The notes beneath the pieces were generated by a model. It had not been told where the DNA came from. It did no database searches and saw only the letters and a program-made list of their open reading frames with translations. The position numbers and the translations under genes were made by a program. Positions 21,104-28,286 of a stretch of 64,000 bases of DNA are shown one piece after another. How positions within the stretch are numbered: position 1 is the first letter of the stretch; the number at the start of each line of letters is the position of its first letter. Origin of the DNA: Luedemannella flava (GTDB lineage Bacteria > Actinomycetota > Actinomycetes > Mycobacteriales > Micromonosporaceae); NCBI RefSeq assembly GCF_039528515.1, contig NZ_BAAALT010000003.1:62001-126000 (forward strand), in the 5' to 3' direction.

Positions 21104-21699
21104 CGCTGCGCCCCGGCGGAGCGCCGGCCCAGCAACCGCCAGGCTGTCGGCAGCACACCGGCCGCCACCACGGCCTTGAGGGCGTCCCCGGGAAGGTAGG
21201 GGAACAGGCCCAGGGTCAGCGCCCGGGACAGGTCCACCTTCACCGCGACCATCAACCACGGCACACCGATCAGGTAGATCAGCGCGGTGCCCGCCGCCAT
21301 CATGCCGATCGTGCGCCACGCCCGCCGGTCCGCGCCGCCGGCGGCCAGGCGCCCGACGATCCCGGCCGCGAGCACGAAGCCGATCAGATAGCCGAACGTG
21401 GCGGTCGGGACACCGGAGGTGCCGCCGGCGAACCAGGGCAGACCGGCGGCGCCCGCGATGACGTAGAGCAGCATGCTCGCCGCCCCGCGGGCCGGACCGA
21501 GCGCCGCGCCCGCGAGCAGGACCGCGAAGGTCTGCCCGGTGATGGGCACCGGTGAGCCGGGCACGGGCACCGCGATCTGCGCCGCGACCCCCACCAGGGC
21601 GGCGGCCCCGACGACCAGTGCCACCTCACGTCCGGCGGAGCGGGGCCACACATCAGCCAGCACCCGCACGGGTCGGTCCGCGACCGTGCTATTTACCAT
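21100..21699 (-). CDS. bioY: Biotin transporter substrate-binding subunit BioY
   Basis: 199 residues from the ATG at 21699, with GGGAG six bases upstream. About six membrane helices occur, and the BioY signatures ITGQTFAVLLAGAALGPARGAASMLLY and GLPWFAGGTSGVPTATFGYLIGFV follow in order. BioY is the S component of an energy-coupling-factor transporter and captures biotin at the membrane. No EcfA/EcfT genes are nearby, so it must use a shared module or work alone. Biotin feeds acetyl-CoA carboxylase. Its promoter carries the same inverted repeat as the desaturase, which ties biotin import to fatty-acid modification. The stop overlaps the start of the FMN oxidoreductase. Confidence 0.95.
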   Translation of the reverse strand: MVNSTVADRPVRVLADVWPRSAGREVALVVGAAALVGVAAQIAVPVPGSPVPITGQTFAVLLAGAALGPARGAASMLLYVIAGAAGLPWFAGGTSGVPTATFGYLIGFVLAAGIVGRLAAGGADRRAWRTIGMMAAGTALIYLIGVPWLMVAVKVDLSRALTLGLFPYLPGDALKAVVAAGVLPTAWRLLGRRSAGAQR

Positions 21700-21721
21700 C
21701 CTCGGCTCCCATCGTTCGACG

Positions 21722-21741
21722 AACCTACGGAAGCGTAGGTA
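21722..21741 (-). promoter_or_regulatory. ACCTACG-N4-CGTAGGT operator overlapping the bioY promoter
   Basis: ACCTACG (21723-21729), GAAG, CGTAGGT (21734-21740): seven-base perfect arms with the same spacer length as the desaturase palindrome. Read toward bioY it contains TACGCT, a plausible -10. It lies 23 bases from the bioY ATG, almost the same distance as the desaturase copy from its GTG. Confidence 0.75.
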
Positions 21742-21802
21742 ACGCGCGACGGGCCGAGCAGGGGCTTTGGTCCCTGATTTCGCCCGAGAGTTCCGACCCG
21801 CG

Positions 21803-22132
21803 CTACTTGCGGCCCGACCCGCCGGCCGGGACGTAGGACCAGACCTCGCTGTGCACCCCGATCGGCGGCGGCGCGGCCTCCCCGCCGCGTTCGGCGGCGG
21901 AGCGGTGGCCGTGCGCGAACGCGGGCGAGGCGACCCACGCCTGGAACGCCTCCTCGTCACGCCAGCGGGTGACGACGAGCCAGGTGGTCCGCTCGTCGGT
22001 CGGCCGGAGCAGCTCGAAGCCTTCGAACCCGTCCTGGTCGTCGACGGCGCCGGCGCGCGCGGCGAACCGGCGCGCCAACTCGTCACCGCTGTCGGCAGGT
22101 ACCGTGATCGCATTGATCTTGACGATGGTCAT
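21803..22132 (-). CDS. Antibiotic-biosynthesis-monooxygenase-fold protein resembling heme-degrading MhuD
   Basis: 109 residues from the ATG at 22132. The start MTIVKINAITVPAD and the block VVTRWRDEEAFQAWVASPAFAHGH align with MhuD of mycobacteria as I remember it, keeping an Asn in VKINAI, a Trp in the helix and a following His, the residues that hold heme in that enzyme. MhuD-type proteins dimerise, bind heme and open the ring to release iron. The dimeric ABM fold is also used for other oxidations, so heme degradation is likely rather than proven. It is monocistronic and divergent from the pyrophosphohydrolase gene. Confidence 0.78.
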   Translation of the reverse strand: MTIVKINAITVPADSGDELARRFAARAGAVDDQDGFEGFELLRPTDERTTWLVVTRWRDEEAFQAWVASPAFAHGHRSAAERGGEAAPPPIGVHSEVWSYVPAGGSGRK

Positions 22133-22319
22133 GCGACCATTGTTCCAGCGTGGACCCGATCGGCCGCCGCACGGCGGAGGTGGGCGGCCTCGCGTACACC
22201 CGGACCACCACGCGGTCGTCGCGTCCGCCCGATTCACGTGTCCTTACGTGGCCGCCCACCTTGGGCGCCTCAAGCGGCAATGTCGAACCGGGTGTGGGTC
22301 TGCGGCGGCGTAGCCTGCG

Positions 22320-22694
22320 GTGGTGGGTGCGTCGATTGAGGACCTGGCCGCCCGGCTCCGCGCGTTCGCGCACGAGCGGGACTGGGGCCAGTTCCACACG
22401 CCGAAGAACCTTGTGATGGCGTTCGCGGGAGAGGCCGGGGAGCTGGTGGCCGAGTTCCAGTGGCTCACGCCCGAGCAGTCCGCCGCCGTCATGGCGGATC
22501 CGGAGGCGGCGAGCCGGGTCAGGGCGGAACTCGGCGACGTCATGATCTATCTGACCCGGCTGGCCGACGTGCTCGGCGTCGACCTCATCGAGGCTGCTGC
22601 GGACAAGCTTGTCGACTCGGCCCGCCGATACCCGGCTGAACAGGCACGCGGGTCGGCCGCCAAGGCGCGCGACAACGGGCCGGACGCGCCATAG
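22320..22694 (+). CDS. MazG-like nucleotide pyrophosphohydrolase (RS21-C6/dCTPase type)
   Basis: 124 residues, starting at tandem GTG codons (22320 or 22323). A TAGCCT at 22311-22316 could be the -10 of a leaderless message, since no ribosome site is seen. The four-helix MazG magnesium-binding residues are present as GEAGELVAEF (E-X2-E) and ELGDVMIYL (E-X2-D), with LADVLGVDLIEAAADKL after. These all-alpha enzymes hydrolyse noncanonical or excess dNTPs to the monophosphate and pyrophosphate, cleaning the nucleotide pool. The exact nucleotide preference cannot be read. Confidence 0.88.
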   Translation: MVGASIEDLAARLRAFAHERDWGQFHTPKNLVMAFAGEAGELVAEFQWLTPEQSAAVMADPEAASRVRAELGDVMIYLTRLADVLGVDLIEAAADKLVDSARRYPAEQARGSAAKARDNGPDAP

Positions 22695-22840
22695 CCGCGC
22701 GGTGACCGGCTGCCTACTATTCTGACCACCAGAGCGGTCCGACGGGCTTCCGGATGTTCGGATATGCCCCCCATCCGCACGATCACTTCGTGCTGCCCGG
22801 GGACGGTGACGCTGGCGCGCAGGTGTGGGCGCCGGTCGCG

Positions 22841-23275
22841 TCAGAGCTTGCCGAGAACGTTGATGACCCAGTGGAACAGGACATCGGGCATGTTGTGCAG
22901 GCCCACGAGCACGAAGATCCAGCCGGTCAACGCCGCGAGCAGGAGAACCCATCCGACCAGTTTGCCGCGCCGGCTCTCGGCCTCGTGTGCGCCGAACATC
23001 GAGCCGATCAGTACCACGGCGAGAACAATCATGCCGACGACGGCGACCGGCCAGGACCACGCCTGGGAAACGCCGAGCCTGATCAGGCCCTGCCGCCAGG
23101 CCGGGAAGCTCAGCAGGAGAAACACGACCAGCACGCCTACGTAGAAACAGCCCTGCGCTTCCGTGTGCCGCTCCGCGCGCTGCGCCTTGCTCTCGTGCGG
23201 GCCACCGCCCACCGCGATGCCCACCGCCACAAGCATGATCAGCACAATCGCGATCGTCGCGAGTACGTCGGCCAC
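22841..23275 (-). CDS. Small integral membrane protein of unknown function
   Basis: 144 residues from the GTG at 23275, which has GGAGG six bases upstream; earlier in-frame codons have no ribosome site. I see four hydrophobic segments: VLATIAIVLIMLVAVGIAVG at the N-terminus, YVGVLVVFLLLSFPAW, WPVAVVGMIVLAVVLIGSMF, and GWVLLLAALTGWIFVLVGLHNM. Short basic loops separate them (HESKAQRAERH). I recognise no family and no catalytic residue. It converges on the pyrophosphohydrolase gene, 146 bases away, and its upstream region holds a three-copy repeat shared with the divergent DUF2334 gene. Confidence 0.7.
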   Translation of the reverse strand: MADVLATIAIVLIMLVAVGIAVGGGPHESKAQRAERHTEAQGCFYVGVLVVFLLLSFPAWRQGLIRLGVSQAWSWPVAVVGMIVLAVVLIGSMFGAHEAESRRGKLVGWVLLLAALTGWIFVLVGLHNMPDVLFHWVINVLGKL

Positions 23276-23718
23276 AGTGGTCCTCCGAGTCTCCGAAGCC
23301 CTGCAGAGGCCCATGGTCGAGGGCTTCGTCAAGCGCGGGTCGGAAGTAAGATCTCGGATTCCTGTGCAGGAGCATGGCTGGGCTGCATTCTCGTACAGAA
23401 AGCGCCGATCTTCACGGCAAGCGAGGGGTGATTTGTCGTTTATCGGGTCGCCGGGACTGCGTGTTCGCACCGTATTTGGCGATCATGGACCGACGTGTGC
23501 CAACGGCCGCTGTTAGGACTGCACATTCGCACGGGAGTCGGCGATCTCCCCATGGGGCGCGGACCGTCAGAACATTTACCTGCCAGGCAAATCAGACCTA
23601 AAGGTCATTACGTGCGGCTCCTTGTCGTCGACGTGGTAGCGTGGCCGGCCCATGCGCAGGTCAGAGCACGTTTGAGCACCGACTGCACAGCCCCCAGCAC
23701 CGAAAGCGCAGCCGCACC
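23276..23718. other. 443-base intergenic region with a three-copy repeat and a small palindrome
   Basis: No gene is supported here. Besides the repeat listed separately, there is a 12-bp palindrome GACCT-AA-AGGTC at 23595-23606, 113 bases before the DUF2334 lipoprotein start, and a TAGCGT at 23636-23641 that could be a -10. The region is slightly less GC-rich than its surroundings. Confidence 0.5.
23380..23555 (+). repeat. Three imperfect copies of a roughly 38-bp element
   Basis: Copies lie at 23380-23417, 23453-23492 and 23516-23555. Each has GG-n-CTGC, then a TTCGCAC-like segment (TCTCGTAC in the first), then CGATC, and CTGC and CGATC are separated by exactly 19 bases in all three. They are unevenly spaced (74 and 62 bases between starts). 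The fixed internal geometry suggests protein-binding sites rather than slippage. Confidence 0.65.
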
Positions 23719-25290
23719 ATGAAGCTCCGCCGCCTCGTCGCCGCCCTCGCCGCCACCGTGACCGTCGCCGGCCTGGCGGCCTGCGCACCGGACGGCGGTG
23801 CGGCGGCCAAGCCCCGCTACGCCGGACCCACCCGCACGCTCGTCCTCTACGACAGCACCGGACCGTACGGCTACCTCGGCGAGCTCTACGCGATGGAGAC
23901 CGCGAACCTGGCGTCGCACTTCGGCACCTGGACCGCCGAACCCGTCTCGCGCTACCAAGCCGGGCAGATCGGTCAGTACACCCTGACGGTCTACGTCGGG
24001 TCGACCTACGACGAGCCGATCCCGCCGGCGTTCCTCGACGACGTGGCCGGCGACGCCGGCGCGGTGCTGTGGCTCGGCGCCAACATCTGGCAGCTGGCCA
24101 GGAAGCACCCCGACGTGACCGGGCGCACCGGCTTCCGCGCCGACACGTACGACGCCGCGTCCGTGGGCGAGGTGCGCTACAACAGCACGTCCCTGACCCG
24201 CGACGCGGAGCACGCCGGCAACCTGGTCGGCGTCGCGGTCACCGACCCGGCCAAGGCCACCCCGCTGGCCCAGGCGGTCCGCGGGGACGGCTCCACCGTG
24301 CCGTGGGCGGTGCGGGGCGCGAACCTCACGTACGTGGCGGAGGTGCCCTACACGTACACCACCCCCGACGACCGCTACTACGCGCTGTGCGACCTGCTGT
24401 TCGACCTGCTGGGCCAGGCGACCCAGGTGCGCCACCGCGCGCTCGTCCGGCTGGAGGACGTGAGCCCGGCCACCGACCCGGCGCAGTTGCGCGAGATCGT
24501 CGACTACCTGCACCGGCGCAACGTCCCGTTCGCGGTGGCCGCGTACGTGCGCTACGACGATCCGACCGGGCTGTACCACCGGGGCAAGCCCGTGCACAGC
24601 CAGCTCAGCGACACCCCGGCCCTGATCGAGGCCCTGCGCTACGCGGCCGACCACGGCGGGACCGTGATCATGCACGGCACCACGCACGGGTACGCCGGTG
24701 CGCCGAACCCGTACGGGGTCAGTGGCGAGGACTTCGAGTTCTACCGGGCGCGCGTCGCCGACGACGACCGCGTGGTGCTGGACGGTCCGGTGGCGGAGGA
24801 CTCGGCCGGCTGGGTGCGGGACCGGCTGGAGGCGGCGCGGGCGCAGTGGACGGCCGCGAAGCTGCCCGTGCCGACGATCTTCGAGTTCCCGCACTACGCG
24901 GCCAGCGCCCTCGACTACCGGACGGTCTCGGCCGAGGTCACCGCCCGGTACGAGTGCGCCATGTACTTCTCCGGGGTGCTGGCCGGCACGGCCCCCGACG
25001 CGACGCGCTACGCCAGCCAGTGCTTCCCGTACCCGGTGCGTGACGTGTACGGGGCGCCGGTCATCCCGGAGACGCTCGGCAACGTGCAGACGCGGCCGTA
25101 CAACGGGCACGCGACGCGCTCGCCGGACGACATCCTGGCCTCGGCCAAGCGCCAGCTCATCGTGCGCGACGGCGTGGCGAGCTTCTTCTACCACCCCGCC
25201 CTGGGGCTGGGCGGCCTCCCGAAGATCATCGAGGGCATGCAGGCCATGGGCTACACGTTCGTGCCGGCCACGTCCGCGATCCTGCGCTGA
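23719..25290 (+). CDS. DUF2334 polysaccharide-deacetylase-like lipoprotein
   Basis: 523 residues from the ATG at 23719. The N-terminus MKLRRLVAALAATVTVAGLAAC is a lipoprotein signal with lipobox LAAC, Cys22 being the lipidation site. The DUF2334 domain is a distorted NodB barrel: LVRLEDVSPATDP supplies the acidic metal ligand, IMHGTTHGY the H-X3-H pair, and FEFPHYAAS a further His. An N-terminal glutamine-amidotransferase-like region (RTLVLYDSTGPYGYLGELYA, STYDEPIP) precedes it. It is a clear paralogue of the protein at 26493-28286, which sits in an exopolysaccharide operon. A role in trimming or deacetylating a surface glycan is likely (inference). Confidence 0.82.
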   Translation: MKLRRLVAALAATVTVAGLAACAPDGGAAAKPRYAGPTRTLVLYDSTGPYGYLGELYAMETANLASHFGTWTAEPVSRYQAGQIGQYTLTVYVGSTYDEPIPPAFLDDVAGDAGAVLWLGANIWQLARKHPDVTGRTGFRADTYDAASVGEVRYNSTSLTRDAEHAGNLVGVAVTDPAKATPLAQAVRGDGSTVPWAVRGANLTYVAEVPYTYTTPDDRYYALCDLLFDLLGQATQVRHRALVRLEDVSPATDPAQLREIVDYLHRRNVPFAVAAYVRYDDPTGLYHRGKPVHSQLSDTPALIEALRYAADHGGTVIMHGTTHGYAGAPNPYGVSGEDFEFYRARVADDDRVVLDGPVAEDSAGWVRDRLEAARAQWTAAKLPVPTIFEFPHYAASALDYRTVSAEVTARYECAMYFSGVLAGTAPDATRYASQCFPYPVRDVYGAPVIPETLGNVQTRPYNGHATRSPDDILASAKRQLIVRDGVASFFYHPALGLGGLPKIIEGMQAMGYTFVPATSAILR

Positions 25291-25301
25291 CGCCGGGCGG
25301 C

Positions 25302-26003
25302 TCAGCGCGGGGCGACGGAGTCCAGGATGGCGTGCACGACCAGGCGCTGGTAGTTGTCCCACTTGGGGTTGCAGGTGGTCAGCGTGAGCCAGCGGTCCCG
25401 GGGCTCCGCCCCGGCGTGCCCCGGCACGGGTGCCACGACGTCGACCGCGGTCGGCGCGACGACGCGCTGCTCGGTGACGAGGTAGGTGAACGTCCGGGTA
25501 CGGGTCTCGACGATGATCGGGTCGCCTGGCCGGAGCCGGTCGAGGTCCCAGAAGACGGACGGCATCCGGTGGCCGGCGACGGCGAAGTTGCCGAGCTCAC
25601 CGGGCATCGCGGAGGTCGGGTAGTGGCCCGGGCCGTAGCGCAGGTTGTCGGGGGAGACCCCTTGGACGACCACCCAGTCCTTACGCAGGCCGGGGATGCG
25701 CAGCCGGGCGACCGCCCTGCCGTTCGCGGGCGGCGCGCCGTAGGTGGCGGGGGCGGGCGCGGCCGAGGCCGAGGCCGGGCCCGACGCGGGCACCGGTGCG
25801 GGGGTGGTCGGCGCCACGACGACCGGCTCGTCCCACAACTGGGCGAGCTGCCGGTCGAGGTCGCGTTGGTGGGCGCTGACCGCGAGGCCGGTGCCCCAGA
25901 TCTCGTACGCCGCGAACAGGACGAACACCGCGCCGAAGGTCAGGATGATCTCGCCGAGGGTGGCCCGTAGCCGGGCCGCGGGCCCGGGCCTCTGGTTGGT
26001 CAT
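25302..26003 (-). CDS. Class E sortase
   Basis: 233 residues from the ATG at 26003. One N-terminal membrane helix (ATLGEIILTFGAVFVLFAAYEIW) is followed by an Ala/Pro-rich linker and the sortase barrel. The catalytic His is in VAGHRMP, the Cys in TLTTCNPKWDNYQR, and the Arg closes that same motif. The spacing TLTTC-N-P matches class E (SrtE) housekeeping sortases of actinobacteria, which attach LAXTG or LPXTG proteins to the wall. The only visible partner nearby is the 53-residue LPITG peptide at 30880-31041. The start follows the SnoaL-like gene by 11 bases. Confidence 0.92.
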   Translation of the reverse strand: MTNQRPGPAARLRATLGEIILTFGAVFVLFAAYEIWGTGLAVSAHQRDLDRQLAQLWDEPVVVAPTTPAPVPASGPASASAAPAPATYGAPPANGRAVARLRIPGLRKDWVVVQGVSPDNLRYGPGHYPTSAMPGELGNFAVAGHRMPSVFWDLDRLRPGDPIIVETRTRTFTYLVTEQRVVAPTAVDVVAPVPGHAGAEPRDRWLTLTTCNPKWDNYQRLVVHAILDSVAPR

Positions 26004-26014
26004 GCGGCGGCCGG

Positions 26015-26356
26015 TCAGTCGAGGACGCCCGGGAGCAGCCGGCGCAGCGCGGTCACGTCGTACACCTGGCGGATCTCCCTGATGCGGCCGTCGGCGACGG
26101 CGAGGAACTCGATGGTCCGGACGGTCCCGCCGGGGGCCGTGCAGTCGTAGACGAGCGCGGCCCTGTCGGCGGTGTAGGTCTCCCCGGTGAGCCGGACCGC
26201 GGTGCTCGCGGCCGCGAGCCGGGTGAGGGCGTCGACCAGGGTCGGTACGTCGGCCGGAAGGGCGAGGTTCCACTCGACCGTGGCCCCGGGCCCGATGAGG
26301 TCGAGCGCCCGGGCGCGGTCGCCGTGCGTCCACGCCTCGACATATCCGTGTGCCAC
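26015..26356 (-). CDS. SnoaL/NTF2-like small protein
   Basis: 113 residues from the GTG at 26356 (AHGYVEAWTHGDRARALDLI...VEWNLALP...TIEFLAVADGRIREIRQVYD). This is the cone-shaped alpha+beta NTF2 fold used by SnoaL-type isomerases and many accessory proteins. No catalytic Asp/His set can be named. The frame stays open upstream of the GTG through IADESATKG, and GGAGG lies just before an ATC codon there, so the real N-terminus may be about 13 residues longer on a rare start. It probably forms a two-gene unit with the sortase, 11 bases downstream. Confidence 0.75.
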   Translation of the reverse strand: MAHGYVEAWTHGDRARALDLIGPGATVEWNLALPADVPTLVDALTRLAAASTAVRLTGETYTADRAALVYDCTAPGGTVRTIEFLAVADGRIREIRQVYDVTALRRLLPGVLD

Positions 26357-26442
26357 GCCCTTGGTGGCCGACTCGTCGGCGATGCGACCGACCTCCTCGC
26401 CCGTACCGGGAGAGTTGATCTTAGCATGGTTTGGGTGGTTAC

Positions 26443-26485
26443 GCGTGCCCCGGACCCATTCTTGCGGAATGGGTCCGGGGCACGC
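26443..26485 (-). terminator. Long hairpin after the exopolysaccharide operon
   Basis: A perfect 19-bp stem (GCGTGCCCCGGACCCATTC and its complement) with a 5-base TTGCG loop begins seven bases after the stop codon at 26493. It is the strongest inverted repeat in the window and should end the LPXTG-GT2-wecB-DUF2334 transcript. Confidence 0.9.
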
Positions 26486-26492
26486 GCCACGC

Positions 26493-28286
26493 TCAGTTGG
26501 CCAGGACGGACTGGCCGGAGACGAACGTGTACCCCTGGCTCTTCAGCCCACTGACGATCTGGCTGAGGTACGACGTGCCCAGGAACGGGTGGTAGAAGAA
26601 GCTCGCCACGCCGTCACGGACGACCAGGTTGCGCTTGGCCGACGCGAGGATGTCGGCCGGCAACCGCGGCGGGTGGGTGTTGTACCACTCGGGCTCCACG
26701 TTGCCGATGTTCTCCGGGATCACGTTCGAGCCGTACACGTCGCGGACGGAGTACGGGAAGAACTGACCCAGCGGCCGGGTGTAGTCGACCGCGCCGCCCT
26801 TGAGCACGCCGGGGAAGTAGAGGCCCCGGTCGTAGCGCGTGCCGACCAGCGAGGTCACCGTCCGGTAGTCGGTGGCGCTGCCGGCGTAGTGCGGGAACTC
26901 GAAGATGGTCGGCACGCTCAGTCCGGCCCGGGTGAACGCGGTCGCCGAGGCCTGGATGCGGCCGGCGGCCCAGCTGGTCGAGTCCTCGGCCACCGGACCG
27001 TCGTAGATCACGCGGTCGTTCTCGTCGACGTGCGCCCGGTAGAACTCGAAGTCGTTCGCGCTGACCCCGTCGTACGGGTTGGCCACGTTGCCGTACTGGT
27101 GGGTGTAGCCGTGCATGAGCAGCGTGCCGCCGCGCGACTGCATGTGCTTGAGCGCGCTGACCACCTTCGGCTTGTCGGCGAGCGTGTAGTCGCGGTCCCG
27201 CAGCGCCGTGCTGATCACGCCGTTCGGGTCGCGGTAGCGGGGGTAGACCGCCACCGAGAACGGCACCTTCTGGGCGTACAGGTAGTCGGCGATGGCCTTG
27301 AGCTCGGCCGGGTCGGAGTCCGGCCCGACGTCCTCGATCCGGACGAGGGCGCGGTGCCGGTTCAGGCCCGCCTGGCTCGCCGAGCCGACCGCGTCGAACA
27401 GGATGTCCGAGAACGCGATGTACCGGTCGTCGTGGGTCACGTACGAGAACGGGATCTCGCCGACGTACGTGAAGTTGCCCGACCGGACGGCCCACGGGAA
27501 CGTCGTCCCGTCGGGGCGGTACGCCGTGGCGAGCACCGTGGCGCGCGCCGGGTCGTAGATGACCTGGTCCATGATCCCGGACCCGTTGATCGTGTCGCGG
27601 GTCAGGCTCGTGCCCTTGTAGTCGACCCGGGACACCGTGGCGAAGTCGAACTGCTTCCAGATGAAGCCGCGGTTGGCCACGAAGTTCGGGTCGCTGGCCG
27701 TGAGCTGCCAGATGTTGTCGTACATCCACGTCACGGGGATCGTGGTCGTGGTGACGTCGGCGAGGAACGCGGCCGGCAGCGGCTCGTCGTAGGTCGAGCC
27801 GATGTACACCACCGACGTGTAGGCGTCCAGCTCGCCGGCGGTGTAGCCCGACACCGGGTGCGCGGACCAGGCGTTGAAGTGCGACACCAGGTTCGCGGTC
27901 TGCTCGGCGTAGACCTCGCCGAGCCAGCCCCAGTCGCCGGTGTTGTCGAACAGGATCAGCGTCCGGCCACGACTGTTCGAGCCGGGCGCGCCATTGCCCG
28001 TGGTGACACCGGCCGCCGCCGCCTTCGGCGCGGTGACCGTCGACGTGACGACCCGCTCCAGGGGACGGGTGCGCTTGGGCCGCTGCGGCGCCGGCAGCTG
28101 GTCGTCGGAGCGTTCGATCTTGGACTTCGCGCCGTGGTGGAACGCACCGGCGTGGCCACGGTCGACCGCCGACGCCGGCGAGACGTTCATGGCCAGCGCG
28201 GCCGCGAGCGTGGCCACCGACGCCACGGCCACCGTCGCCCGGCGGGCCAGGCGCCGGTGCCGGCTGGTCGTGAATGGGGAGCGCAT
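26493..28286 (-). CDS. Secreted DUF2334 deacetylase-like protein of the exopolysaccharide operon
   Basis: 597 residues from the ATG at 28286, which overlaps the wecB stop by one base (TGATG). The N-terminus has basic residues, a hydrophobic run and a cleavage site like SPASA-VD, so it is exported. It is collinear with the lipoprotein at 23719: LILFDNTGDWGWLGEVYA, IGSTYDEPLPAAF, LVRIEDVGPDSDP (acidic ligand), LLMHGYTHQYG (H-X3-H), FEFPHYAGSATDYRTV and VASFFYHPFLG. Position downstream of a processive GT2 and an epimerase parallels PgaB/MatB-type deacetylases, which partially remove N-acetyl groups from poly-HexNAc chains. That assignment is inference. Confidence 0.82.
   Translation of the reverse strand: MRSPFTTSRHRRLARRATVAVASVATLAAALAMNVSPASAVDRGHAGAFHHGAKSKIERSDDQLPAPQRPKRTRPLERVVTSTVTAPKAAAAGVTTGNGAPGSNSRGRTLILFDNTGDWGWLGEVYAEQTANLVSHFNAWSAHPVSGYTAGELDAYTSVVYIGSTYDEPLPAAFLADVTTTTIPVTWMYDNIWQLTASDPNFVANRGFIWKQFDFATVSRVDYKGTSLTRDTINGSGIMDQVIYDPARATVLATAYRPDGTTFPWAVRSGNFTYVGEIPFSYVTHDDRYIAFSDILFDAVGSASQAGLNRHRALVRIEDVGPDSDPAELKAIADYLYAQKVPFSVAVYPRYRDPNGVISTALRDRDYTLADKPKVVSALKHMQSRGGTLLMHGYTHQYGNVANPYDGVSANDFEFYRAHVDENDRVIYDGPVAEDSTSWAAGRIQASATAFTRAGLSVPTIFEFPHYAGSATDYRTVTSLVGTRYDRGLYFPGVLKGGAVDYTRPLGQFFPYSVRDVYGSNVIPENIGNVEPEWYNTHPPRLPADILASAKRNLVVRDGVASFFYHPFLGTSYLSQIVSGLKSQGYTFVSGQSVLAN

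Noticed and set aside
25284..25308. GCGCTGA...TCAGCGC inverted repeat at the DUF2334/sortase junction as a terminator
   Set aside because: The stem is only seven bases and made of the two stop regions; too weak to call.
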